Below, in pieces: positions 54,171 through 64,000 of a DNA stretch of 64,000 nt (within the stretch, counting starts at the first letter, position 1; each line of letters starts with the position of its first letter). Origin of the DNA: Angiostrongylus vasorum. Lineage: Eukaryota > Nematoda > Chromadorea > Rhabditida > Metastrongylidae. The notes beneath the pieces are model-generated. The model worked only from the letters and a program-made list of their open reading frames with translations. It made no database searches and had not been told where the DNA came from. The stretch is taken from assembly GCA_018806985.1 (NCBI GenBank), contig JADANN010000221.1:682001-746000 (forward strand), written 5' to 3'. The translations under genes were made by a program, and so were the position numbers.

Positions 54171-57100
54171 TCATGCTGCTTCAATGTCACTACGCAACCG
54201 CATCAAATTTCTTGCTCTGTCCTTGTTCAACCCATAAATCTTCATTTCAAATAACTTTTCCTCAGCAATTTCATCAGGGACCTGGTCAATTTCATCCTTT
54301 AATAACGTTATAACGGCCCGTGACAAAGACAGGAGCTTTAATGAACCAAGCAATGTTGTAAATGCCTGAATACCAATGGACTATTCCTTGAGTTCAAACA
54401 GTAAAACAACCGAGAAAAGAACTCACTCGACTTAATAGTCCCACCATTTAAACTAACTAACCTCATCATAGTACAAATTCGGCGATACCCCACATCTGAC
54501 GAATATATGACTAAGAATTGGAATGAGTCCATTTTCTATATCGAACAACATTTGATTAGCGCCTTCAGCACTGAATGGTGTGACACTGACAACCTCCTCA
54601 GTAAAAACAGTAGCTAGCGTCGAGGACATTCGTTTAAATAGCTCGTCCAAAGATGCCTAAGAAATCTTAAGCAGATTAACTAGAAAATGCGAGTTAGGAA
54701 CTAGATGACTGCCTAAAAGTTTTGATGGTGCCACTCTGGAAATATTAACCACAACCTTGGAAATGTGTTCTCCAGTACTGGCGAAGATTGTGCGAATCTT
54801 CATCAATATTGGGCAAAAAAGCGAAGTTATTTCACGAGAAGGCACAAGTTGAGGCTCCATTGCGCACCTGGAACATAACAGTAAGATATTTACGATTTAA
54901 TTCCTATGACCGACTTTCCATTAACCTCGGCATTGATCAAACAATTCTTTATACTCTTTCCTAGCAAACATGAGGAGTTATTTTATTTCTTAATCTACGT
55001 ACAAGCCCAAGTTTCGGCGGATTTCGCCTTCTTGAGAGCCTGGAAAGGTCACTGCAACCCGTTCACCCAAACACCACAACCGAGCAGAGTAAATATTAAA
55101 CCAAGCACTTAGCATTTTCTCTGTTTTGTTATGGAGGTGTTTGGCTGGAAGTATGTTGCGATCAACGTGACCTTTCCAGGCTCTCAGGAAGGCGAAATCA
55201 GCCGAAACGTCAGCTTGCGCGTAAATGGAAAAATAGAACAACACCTCGCGTTTGCTAAACAAGAATATAAAGACCTATAGTTCAATAATTTACTCTTACC
55301 ACAGAAGCTGCTGATATGGTCTTATCATGTCAACAGTCTGCAACTTCAACGACCTTGAGACGTCATCGGCCATTTGATTCCAAACATGTCTGAAACCATT
55401 TTATCACGAACGGACCCCACTAGAGATATCACCTTCGTTTAAGGTATAGTTACCACTTTCTATGTTTATGTATAAGCGTAATAAATCTTAATATCCTGAC
55501 TTGTCGTACGGAACGGAAGCAGTTCCGGTCGTCATGAGCTACGTTTTTTGCGAAACAATCTCGTATGAAACTCTTCTTTACCTGAACATCGCCGAGGATT
55601 CATCAAACACTGCGCGTTTTCCGGTTAAGGTAATACCACCCAATAAACAATTATCGCTCCACTCTTCCACTACATGTTTCAAATACCTTAAAAAGAAAAG
55701 CGGTCCAAACGAAGCTCCCTTGATCAAATATCTTTACCCTAGCGTTCATCATATGTAATAAGATTACTGGTAAAGACACAAACCAAACGGCGTTCATCAC
55801 ATTCGGAAAAGGTTCACTCCATGGAGATTCAGATTGCCTAGCAATGTGTGCCAAACGCTTACGGAAATCATCGGTTAGTAAAAGTTGTAAATCAATAAAT
55901 CGTCGTTGCGCCAAACTTTCCGGGAGAAGCCTTGCACGACTTTGTTGTGATTGAATAATGGAAACGAATGCATCAGCACAATTGCACACTAAGAACTGGA
56001 AACAGTTTCGCTGAGTAGTATTTTAGCTTCCTAAACAGTCAACAACGAAAACCTTATCAAACATTGCAGATCCTACCTGATCAGCATCTTCCATTCCTCG
56101 GAAACGGTTTTCCCATCCACCTGGTGCTGACAGAATTGCGTCCATACGATCCAAACAGCAATCATTCTCTATCTCGATCCAACGATCCAACACATCTTCT
56201 TCGCAGAACAACGACAAAATATTGGAGGAATACCGATAGGGATCTATGTCTGAAAACAAAGACAGATATTGATTATTATATTAAAGCTGTGCTTGTGGTA
56301 TAACGCCGAAAAGAATGCCCACGGATAAAAAGCTAAAAAGATAAAGCTCTCGGCATTGATTAACCGCTGAGGGATGAGCCACGCATTCGATTCGACTTCA
56401 TCAAGCATCGTAGGTGGCGATTGAATGCATATATGGCCTTTACAATGACTCGCGGTGGTCTGTCGATGTATCGAGCCAGTGCTGCTATCTTTTCAGACAA
56501 GTCCGGTACCAATTTGCCGACTCCGGAGGGATTGAAGCCTTCGTGAGCCTAGGTCACGGTGATTGATCCCATGTGTATTCAGGCGCCTCCGACCAGTCCA
56601 CTGCGCTACACAGACTCACGGATAAATCAATTATAATACAACAGTATAACGAAGATCACTTTCAATGACAACAGACTAAAAAATAAAGTACCTCGTAATT
56701 GCGTTTCATAGGATATACATTCATCAACGAGATTTGAAAACAACAAAACATTATCCAGAACCTGAAAAAAGATTTTTGAAAAAAGCCAGTCAAGTGTATA
56801 CGAATAAACATGCTCAGTTTCGGAAAATATTGACCAGAAAGAGAATAATAATCCACAAGATGCTGAAAGTTTACCTTTTCTTGCTCCAAAAGCGTTCTTG
56901 TTTTCGCAATCGGTAGCTCGCTAACGAATTTCAAGAAAACACATGTAGACGATATCGAAAGATTGTGTCTTTTAGAAACGTTGTCCAGGACTTTCACGAA
57001 AAATGTTAGGTTCACTTGGATCCAATTCAGGATTTGACTTAAGTACCTGTAAAAAATGATGATGGTCATAAACTAGACAAAATTGCCAGTTTCTTATCTG

Positions 57101-57581
57101 ATCAATGAATCAGTAAGGGAAAGGCTTAGCATAAAATGAAGCTAAAGAAAAAACACAACACACTACCACTGCGGTTTTCGAATGTCGTTAGTTTTACGGT
57201 CACCATAAAAGTGGAACGCAAATCTGATTTCAATAGGACTCAAGAGAAGGCGGCATATCTCATTGTCTCTAAATGTGCAAAAAAGCGTACAAGAATAAAT
57301 CACAATAACTCAAGAGACCGAGTTTCCATAAAGATCGGCATAAACGATCGGTATATTTATTTATATGTTCTTATGAACTGATCATGTTGACCTAATGCAA
57401 GGTTGGTATAGTTGTCGCTGTTGTTGTTGTTTTTTTTGTTGTTGTCTTTGTTGTTGCTGTTGTTGTCGTTGTTGTTGTTGTTGGGCGATGGATAACGTTT
57501 CGGCAGTTTCGCCTTCCTCAGAGCCGTGCTTTTGCGAGTGGAAGAAAGCGGAAATCGCCGAAAAGTCAACCATCGACCAGA

Positions 57582-57612
<31 letters not shown>

Positions 57613-60600
57613 ACAACTACCACCCTTGCATCAGCTCAAGAAGATCAGTTCATAACAATAAATAACAATGCTTGTAATTCAACGGACTGCTAAAGGTGAT
57701 CGAATGCGACAAACCCAGAGCCTTTCTGAATATGTTCAGCGACCAAATATTGAAGACTGAGTATACCAGAAATATCCGTTGTTTCATTTTCAAACGCCCG
57801 CAAATCTAAACACAAGCTCTCTCAACATCAAACAGGAATGCATCTATAATCACTGCCATGTAGCCAAAGTGCCAGTGGTTCGAAATTTTAAAGCAAGGTC
57901 AACCCAAGTGTTCACGGTAATATGGTACATTCTACCAGAAGCATTAAAATTTTTGCAGAATGTTCTCGAAATGCACTCGAACAGCAACTCAGAGCATTTG
58001 AAATAAGACGGGGGTATGAATACGCTTTCATTTACGTTACTTGATACGATTAGTTCTCAACAGAAAAAAAAATATGGTAAAAAAAGAAAAAAAAGAAAAA
58101 TTATGAACATAAGACATCTTGGAATTCACATATATAAACCCTCGATTATATAAACTATACCTAGTGAATCTTCGAACGGATAATTCATGTTGCGCAAAAT
58201 TTTTTTCAAGCACTTTCCAGAAAACTCCTTTAGATCCACAGCTAGAGAACTCATCTCATCGTTGAAAGTCATAAGTGTACTGTCCGCGAACTGCAAAAAC
58301 GCAAACAATGAGTTAAAGGATGAAACATGTGGAAGAATTACGACCAAGTCTCCTACAGCACCAATAGATGGGCTACGTTAAGCAAGGTCTTTTGAAAAAC
58401 CCCTCAAACTCCATTCCAGGAAATAATCAACGCTATGGTAGTCTTTAGTTTATGCTGTTTATGATGAAGTAGTTGCTGTGAAACAACCTGATCGGTTTTT
58501 ACAGCATGTTCACAGGCATTCTGAAATTGTTCCGAAAGGCGAAGCCAGTCATGCTTGCTTTCCTTCATTTGTCGTCGACAGCTTGATAGCAGCTCTCGTC
58601 CACGATTCTCCCACTTCATCCTAAAATCAAAAACTTAATAATGAATCCTAGATTACGAACTAAAAGAAAGGGTGGATGTCGAGATGCTACATCAAAACAA
58701 TAAAAATATTCCAGCTACCTTGTGAGTAACATCTGCTTCCGCGATAAGGACTGTAGTTGAGGAATCAAAGACGGATAATGCTAAAAAGAGAACATCTACT
58801 GCTTACTTCTTTTCGATGAAATATACGATTATGCGAAATATCTGATTTCACTATCCATATTTGCATTTAGGAAGCATAGAATAAATTAGAGCCATGTCGT
58901 ATAAGCTATTGAACTTGGACACTTGGATGTCTGTCTTTACTGGCTGTGCGGCCTGCAGCACAATTTCCATTGTTTCGAAGTTTTGCTCGTTAGGCCACTG
59001 CAGTTCCCTGGAGTCCCGAAGTCAGCCACGCCAAAGTCTGCCCCAGGTCGTCCTCACCACCTCGCCGCCCAAAGGGAGATTTGCCATCATGAGACTAGTT
59101 TGATACCAGGACGGTGGTGGATGTTGGTATTAGTTTACTCTTAGCTGAGTTTCCTGATGGAAACGCCGGACTACTTCTCAGGTTGGGATACCCTGCTGAG
59201 GGGATGAATTCCGCGGCTGTAGATCGCAATCCGACACCCAGGAACACCTCCTAGCCACGATGAGGCGGTATACCGTTAGAAGGACAAGCCATCATGGTGT
59301 GAGAAACTGTAAACACATTAATAACAAAACCTATTAAATATACTGGAATGATAGATCACACCATTCTACTTAAACGATTACCCAAAACAACACAATGATG
59401 TTGAGATATTCTCATGAATCCGGAACGCAGGTGTCTGCGGTGGGGATCAAACATGATATTACTCTTTCCGAGGGGCTAACGCGTTCACCACCACACCATG
59501 CGACTCCTTCTGTTTCGCTTGTCTCTCATCTAGTTTTCTACCTACCAGTGCCATCAGCAATCACCCATCAACGTCAAATAAAAAAGTTAACAAAACAACA
59601 TACTTCTTGCACAAATCCCAAGAAAGAAGAAACATAATTGTCGTATCTACTTCGCAGCGAGCATATTTCATCCCTTAGCACCAACAGGTCTTCTTTATAT
59701 CTTTAAAATAAGAAGCTCAAACAGGCACAGAGCGTAGAAACCTTTGCATTTATGCACAATAACAGATGTTTACCTTCGGAGAGTAGTAAGCAATTTTGGA
59801 TAGGATTCTTCAATAGAAGCTAATTCTTCGGAAACAGCGTTTGCTTCGAGATCGATTTCGCGAGCAATCTAAGTACTACAATTACAGGGAGATCCTCAAG
59901 ACTTAACAGTTTGAAAGCACTCTAGAAATCAAAAAATTTGAAAACTATCTCGATAGAACGTAACGAAACTTAACAACTACCTTGCGAACATTTGCCAAAA
60001 ACTCTAAAGCATTGTTCATTGGGAGAATGGTTAACTGGTTCCGTAAGGCAAACGCGCTCTAAAGCACAAGATCATAAGATGAAGAAGGACTTCGAAACGC
60101 ACTTGCAAACATTAAATCTTAACAGTACGTAACCCAAAATAACGGTAACTTACCATACTTATCAATTGAAAGTGCAAAGTTTGGCAATTATTGCTGTTTT
60201 TTCTCTAGGGTGCATGTAACGCAGATCCCCGCGCCCCTGGCTCACCAAGCTTTTCATCCCTCTGGAGTCGGCAAATTGCTACCAGACTTATCTGGGAGGA
60301 TAGCAGAAACTGGCTCGATACATCGGTTGGCCACCGCGAGTGCATTCAATCACCTCCAACGATGCCTAATGAAGTCGAATGCATGGCAATTCCCCTAGAG
60401 AGAATGACCAACGCCAAGAGCTCTATAAGAGCCATAAAGCTGAAGCTTCAGAGCATTTACTTTAATGGTGTTTTTACACGACATGAAGTTAAGCACGAAA
60501 TGCATACTTGTCTCAAAAATCCATGTGAATCCAAATAAAATCGAACTTCACCTTCGAAAGTCTGGTGTAATCCTGTTGATCTTCACTGTGCGAATCATGA

Positions 60601-60629
60601 CCAAAACCTGCTATCGACTTTTCTGACAT
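54171..60629 (-). CDS. RINT1: RINT1/TIP20 family vesicle-tethering subunit
   Basis: About 16 exons on the minus strand; first 60552-60629, 59981-60058, 59774-59868, last 54171-54387 (others near 59.64-59.70, 58.72-58.78, 58.49-58.62, 58.16-58.29, 56.87-57.05, 56.69-56.76, 56.08-56.25, 55.78-55.99, 55.61-55.69, 55.30-55.39, 54.70-54.87 and 54.47-54.66 kb). Family hallmarks: helical N-terminus (EIDLEANAVSEELASIEESY), LSQILNWIQ, LVDECISYETQLR, the conserved DRWIEIENDCCLDRMDAILS followed by GGWENRF, LTDDFRKRL, NAVWFVSL, ANQMLFDIENGLIPILSHIF and the C-terminal GSLKLLSLSRAV with IYGLNKDRARNLMRLR. RINT1 works with ZW10 and NAG in the NRZ (Dsl1-type) complex tethering Golgi-derived vesicles to the ER. 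It starts MSEKSIAG. It is the first gene of the putative operon. One stretch before LSQILNWIQ may contain a further exon I could not place. Confidence 0.9.
54955..55265. mobile_element. Second inverted pair of Penelope-linked hammerhead-like repeats
   Basis: Left arm 54955-55105 (agcaaacatgaggagttatt ... tttcggcggatttcgcc ... aaccgagcagag) and right arm 55118-55265 (ctgttttgttatggaggtg ... ctctcaggaaggcgaaatc ... aacacctcgcgtttgc) are near reverse complements, shorter than at 49.7 kb. Located in a RINT1 intron. Confidence 0.85.
56335..56625 (-). repeat. SINE1 copy
   Basis: Inverted orientation with tail aaaaagataaagctctcggc, block gtccggtaccaatttgccg and head gcgcctccgaccagtccac. It lies in a RINT1 intron. 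Confidence 0.9.
57400..57612 (-). repeat. Fold-back element: (TTG)n arm, Penelope-linked core, (CAA)n arm
   Basis: From aaggttggtatag the plus strand runs through about 70 bp of TTG-rich triplets, then ggataacgtttcggcagtt and tcgccttcctcagagcc, then gcggaaatcgccgaaaagtc, and finally (caa)n. The two triplet arms are complementary and could form a long hairpin. The flanking poly-Gln and poly-Val frames are artefacts. It lies in a RINT1 intron. Confidence 0.75.
58895..59285 (+). repeat. Repeat family R3 copy, opposite orientation
   Basis: Holds cactgcagttccctggagtc, ctgccccaggtcgtcc, gacggtggtggatgttggta, gtagatcgcaatccgacacc and ctagccacgatgaggcggt, i.e. the reverse complement of the 25125-25515 copy. 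Inside a RINT1 intron. Confidence 0.8.
59385..59580 (-). repeat. SINE2 copy
   Basis: gatgttgagatattctcatg, aggtgtctgcggtggggatc, cgttcaccaccacaccatgc, ctaccagtgccatcagcaat. The far end is replaced by unrelated sequence. Inside a RINT1 intron. Confidence 0.8.
60205..60430 (+). repeat. SINE1 copy, head-truncated
   Basis: Sense orientation. It begins within the tRNA-like part (gatccccgcgcccctggctc), then accagacttatctgggagga, and ends caacgccaagagctctat. It lies in the first RINT1 intron. Confidence 0.85.
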
Positions 60630-61879
60630 AGAAGATACATTCGGTATCCCAGCTGGAACTCCACAGCACTAAATAAAGAGCCCGAGCACATTTGCTTAAA
60701 CAATGGATATGGTGAGAAAGCACATTCTGGACTATCCGAATGTACGATAACTATCTGAACAGAAATAGAAAATACATGGAAAAGAGATTGTGGTACCTGC
60801 TCCTCTTCCACAGCTTTGTCGCTGGATAATCCGCCTAGCTAGATTTCAAAGTCCCACCCAAGCAAAATGCTCTATTCACAAATAAGAGACGGCTAAAAAA
60901 GATCCATGATCCAGAGCAAAAATAGGTGAGATTAACTACTAGCAAAGGATCACTCGTTATGATTAATTAGTTGTAGCCTAATAAGGGAAATACACTAGGG
61001 ATATAATCTAAAGACCTGAAGGATTAAAAGACGGAGCAAAGGGAGTAGGAGTAAAAGACGGAAGGGCTTTTTACTATGCAATAGGCGAAAGAACTTAATT
61101 TTCTATGGACGGTGGCAAAAGGTAATAATTTCCACCAAATCATTTCATGATGAGTCAATTTCAAAGTTAAAGTGGATCTAGCTAAAATCCAACATTAAAG
61201 ACGTGACGTCACCAGCAAGGCGAACAAGGAGGTTCATAGATGTACTGCGGTGCACATGGCACGCTTCTCCTGGAAGCCTTGGAGAATGAGACCATTTAGT
61301 CACTAATATTCACGTAAAACATGGTACAACAACAGAAAGGCTCGAATGAAACGCCCACCTTAAATGGTATACAAAAACTGACTACTAAACCTCTCAATAG
61401 TTGAGGTAAAAGAGTTTAAGGAGTAAGCTTCGGCCAATTTGTACTCGAAAACATGGATATCTCTGTCTGTAAAGATTTCGTGTCCTAGCAGGTTGAGTAA
61501 CCTTGACAGTGAACACTGGGATTACCTTAATACACGAAAAAATTACAGAACAAACACCAACTGTGCGTCTTCTGAGATTATTCAAGTACTAGGAGGAGCT
61601 AGTAAAAGTAGAGGGAAAAGTCGAGTAAACCAGATGGTTAGAGGGAATTAGATGCTGTTTTTTGAGAACTCTTTTTTCTTTGTAAAGGAAAGGCTTCAAG
61701 ATTAAGAATAGCGTGCCTAGGTAGGAGAAACCTAGGATTTACGCAAAACTGTAACGTGGAGTCGTCACGTCAGTAGACGCTGCAGGACAGTACTAGCTGT
61801 CCTATTTCTTACTTTTCAGTTCACTTGTTGGCTCATATTTATTTACGCAAAAAAGTCATACTCATTGGAAAGGGTAATA

Positions 61880-61955
61880 GCGAGTTCGATCTCTACCGCA
61901 GACACCTGCGGCCTGGAATTTTGCAAATATCTTAGCGTCATTGTGTTTGTATTCA
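61880..61955 (+). repeat. SINE2 fragment
   Basis: Sense orientation: gagttcgatctctaccgcag, acacctgcggcctgg, gcaaatatcttagcgtcatt. Only the B-box half is kept. Confidence 0.7.
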
Positions 61956-62398
61956 CTGGTTTCGTCTACGGATCTTTCTCATAGAACATGTTCCGTAGAC
62001 CCCATCCTTCTGGTATGCCATTTCACAAAAAAGAAAAGAAAATTTGGTTGCGCTTGAAAGCCTCACACTATTGAATAGAGCACCCCGAAATGTATCCGGC
62101 ATTTGAAAAGGTTCAGGCCAAATGCCCGAGGGAACTAAATACGTAGTGCATCTTTCATACAAGCATTACCCTTTTGGTCTTAGTGGCCCTGGCCTTTCTG
62201 AATAAGCCCGACTTAATCACAACAAGTAAACATTCCCCAATTCGGTAAGTGTTAACCTAATCGCCACGAGGCTGAATAGTGCGTTACCATTCGGCTGATG
62301 CGGATTAAGAGCGAACCGAAAGGGAATAATTGCTTTGTCAAAGGTTTTTTTGAGTCGGTGGATTACCTATTTCTGCTCGACGAGAATGAAATTTACTT

Positions 62399-62433
62399 TC
62401 CGTGAGTACCCGTGAGTACCCGTGAGTACCCAG
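62399..62433. repeat. Three tandem 11-bp units
   Basis: cgtgagtaccc occurs three times in a row. Each unit contains a gtgagt, so the array looks like a run of splice-donor sequences, but no exon precedes it. Confidence 0.9.
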
Positions 62434-62469
62434 AGAACGACAGTTCATTCCTTAACAAGTTCATGAATC

Positions 62470-62755
62470 GCCGTCATTAGAAGCGTCCTGCGATGCACAT
62501 GTGACCGTCGATCCGACTCCGCATCCCGAGCTCGCCAACGCGTCCATCCTTCCTGGGCCGGTAAATTGGTACCAAACTTGTCTAGAAGGATAAGAACACC
62601 GACTTTGTCCAGGTAGGCAATCTCAGGTCATTGTATAGAGAAGATGTGATAAGTCACCACTAATGATGGCACCGTGATGACGAATGCACGGTGAGTAGCT
62701 CGATGACTGATCAACGCCGAACGCTTTATCCCTCGTCCTTTTTTAAGAACGCAGA
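62470..62755 (+). repeat. SINE1 copy, diverged
   Basis: Sense orientation: agcgtcctgcgatgcacatg, ttggtaccaaacttgtctag, ending atcaacgccgaacgctttat plus ccctcgtcctttttt. The head is mutated. Confidence 0.8.
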
Positions 62756-62799
62756 GCTATTCGTGCATGCATGCATGAATGTGCTTACGCCGATTTTAA

Positions 62800-63180
62800 T
62801 TACTGTACTCTGCATGACAATTCAGCCCATTTTCGATTCACATGAATCATCTGTCGTCCCTTTGATCGTCGAGTGACTTCAGCGGGCGTCAGTGAATCTT
62901 CCATTTTTTCCACGTCGCATGCAAGGGCAACCCAGTGTGTCCTGTTTTCTTTAGGGATTCGTTGAACTTCATCTTTTTTCTTCTGTTTCCGTGAAGAACT
63001 CTGACCTATCATGGCGAATTCAGTCACTAACGGATGTTGTCCTTCGGTCTCCTTGATACGCATTACGTGTCCGGCCCAGCTTATCTTTGACAGTTTGGCG
63101 TATGGAACGGTATTTTTGATTTTTGATCGTTGGCGCAGGTCGGATCTTCGGATCCCCTCCTTCACTTATGTGACACGGGA
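62800..63180 (-). mobile_element. RTE-type retrotransposon, 3' coding remnant
   Basis: The minus-strand frame of 121 codons reads IRRSDLRQRSKIKNTVPYAK, SWAGHVMRIKE and ENRTHWVALACD, the C-terminal tail common to RTE reverse transcriptases. It is 5'-truncated at about 63180, directly beside a Penelope-linked repeat. Confidence 0.88.
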
Positions 63181-63189
63181 TACTTCTAG

Positions 63190-63430
63190 TATCAGGTGTT
63201 ATTTTATTTCCTTATTTACGTACAAGCTGACGTTTCGGCGGATTTCGCCTTCCTCAGAGCCTGGAAAGGTCAAGTTCACTGCAATCTACACGGCCAAACA
63301 CCTCCATAACCAAACAGAGAAAATGCTAAACCAAAATTTCAATCACATTGAACACAGAGCCTTTGCACACTCACCGCTTTCTATGAGTCTTCCACTAAAT
63401 ATGTTACGTGGAGACCAATCGCGCAGAGTT
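63190..63430 (-). repeat. Penelope-linked repeat, best-preserved hammerhead-like core
   Basis: On the minus strand the core reads CTGAGGA, A, GGCG-AAATC-CGCC, GAAACGT, CAGCTTGT, ACGTA. The stem II and stem III equivalents pair perfectly (GGCG/CGCC; ACGT/ACGT). The unit extends to gctttctatgagtcttcc, as in the left arm at 49.7 kb. Confidence 0.75.
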
Positions 63431-63484
63431 CACATGGAATCATAATGTGCCCATCTCATCAGAGTAACATGCTTATATACTGCC

Positions 63485-63890
63485 CAATATCACGCGTGAT
63501 AATGAGGCATTCCTCCCTGCGGTTCATTTTTCAGATTCAAAGGAATTAATCCAGAATGCCTCCATAATTTTGCGCGCTTGTGTTCTCGATTCCTGCGCGA
63601 GGATCAAAACCCCTACTTCAAAATCTTCTCCGTTATGTCTCTGCGTCCTATGCGTGCCTAGTGGGGTATTTGGTATACGTTTGCCGACTAGGTGTTCTTT
63701 TTATGCGGACACAGAGGGGGTCTGCCCGTTTCGCCAAAGTATTCGTCTTCGCACGCTTTACAAGAGATCAGATAGACTGTTCTCTCTGCTCCCTTCCTGT
63801 GCACATCGCTGGTAGATGTTCGAAACATGTTTCTCACAAGCGCCCTTTTCGTGTGAGAGGGGTGAGAGGAGAGGTGATGAACCAAGATAT
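63485..63890 (-). mobile_element. Penelope-like element, GIY-YIG endonuclease remnant
   Basis: The minus-strand frame gives TVYLISCKACEDEYFGETGR, matching the GIY-YIG nuclease region (VYLI...YFGETGR) of Penelope-like retroelements; after a frame change come ESRTQARKIMEAFWINS and a stop. The reverse transcriptase would lie to the right, but there an inverted repeat unit begins instead, so the element is truncated or rearranged. Confidence 0.8.
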
Positions 63891-64000
63891 TTTTACTACT
63901 TGGCTTTCGATACCATTTCGGAGGTGTTATGGAGGTGTTTAGCCGTGTAGAATGCAGTTAATTTGACCTTTCCAGGCTCTGAGGAAGGCAAAATCCGCCG
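63870..64000 (+). repeat. Penelope-linked repeat, cut by the window end
   Basis: gatgaaccaagatatttt, ggaggtgtttagccgtgtag, tttccaggctctgaggaagg, caaaatccgccg to the last base. Opposite orientation to the unit at 63190-63430, so the coding remnant is bracketed by inverted copies. Confidence 0.8.

Larger units (their letters stand above)
60636..62465. other. Upstream region of RINT1; no gene recognised
   Basis: The RINT1 ATG (60629) follows sequence with a possible acceptor near 60655 (gttccag on the minus strand). Further right there are short frames only. The operon promoter should lie in this region, but no element is recognisable by eye. Confidence 0.4.

Noticed and set aside
57357..57623. 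Poly-Val, poly-Asn and poly-Gln frames
   Set aside because: They are translations of the triplet repeat arms in the fold-back element.
57690..58010. Possible extra RINT1 exons on the minus strand
   Set aside because: Open stretches exist, but no matching splice signals or clear family similarity were found.
1..64000. CRISPR arrays, operons of bacterial type, Shine-Dalgarno sites
   Set aside because: The sequence is eukaryotic; no regularly spaced direct repeats of that kind were seen.

Overview
The window is nuclear DNA of a nematode, most likely clade V and probably a strongylid such as a hookworm. I infer this from genes split into many short exons, putative trans-splice acceptors just before start codons, a run of closely spaced same-strand genes that looks like an operon, and abundant RTE-type, mariner-type and Penelope-like retroelement remnants plus tRNA-derived SINEs. 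Homology calls come from recognising protein families by eye; no search was run. Exon joins were checked by hand for splice signals and reading phase.

Layout: nearly all recognisable genes lie on the minus strand. From 1 to 24 kb the window is mostly repeats. It holds one membrane-protein exon cut by the left edge, a short predicted secreted protein gene (8262-8930) and a second gene (16655-21674) that shares an exon module with it. From 24.3 to 36.0 kb lies a complete 12-exon WRAP53/TCAB1 homologue. From 36.0 to 42.1 kb there are mainly repeats and one weak plus-strand gene candidate.

From 42.1 to 60.6 kb four minus-strand genes follow head to tail: RINT1, an MBLAC1-type metallo-beta-lactamase, an unrecognised 109-residue protein, and the mitochondrial RNA helicase SUPV3L1. 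The stop-to-start gaps are roughly 220, 380 and 110 bp, as expected of a nematode operon resolved by spliced-leader trans-splicing. From 60.6 to 64 kb there are repeats, an RTE tail and a Penelope-like element with a GIY-YIG coding remnant.

The recognised genes are housekeeping functions: Cajal-body RNP assembly (WRAP53), Golgi-ER tethering (RINT1), mitochondrial RNA turnover (SUPV3L1) and a metallo-hydrolase (MBLAC1). They share transcription at most, not one pathway. The most unusual material is a set of about twelve repeats linked to Penelope-like elements that carry a hammerhead-ribozyme-like core, and the pair of unrecognised genes at 8 and 17-21 kb that share a motif and an intron position.
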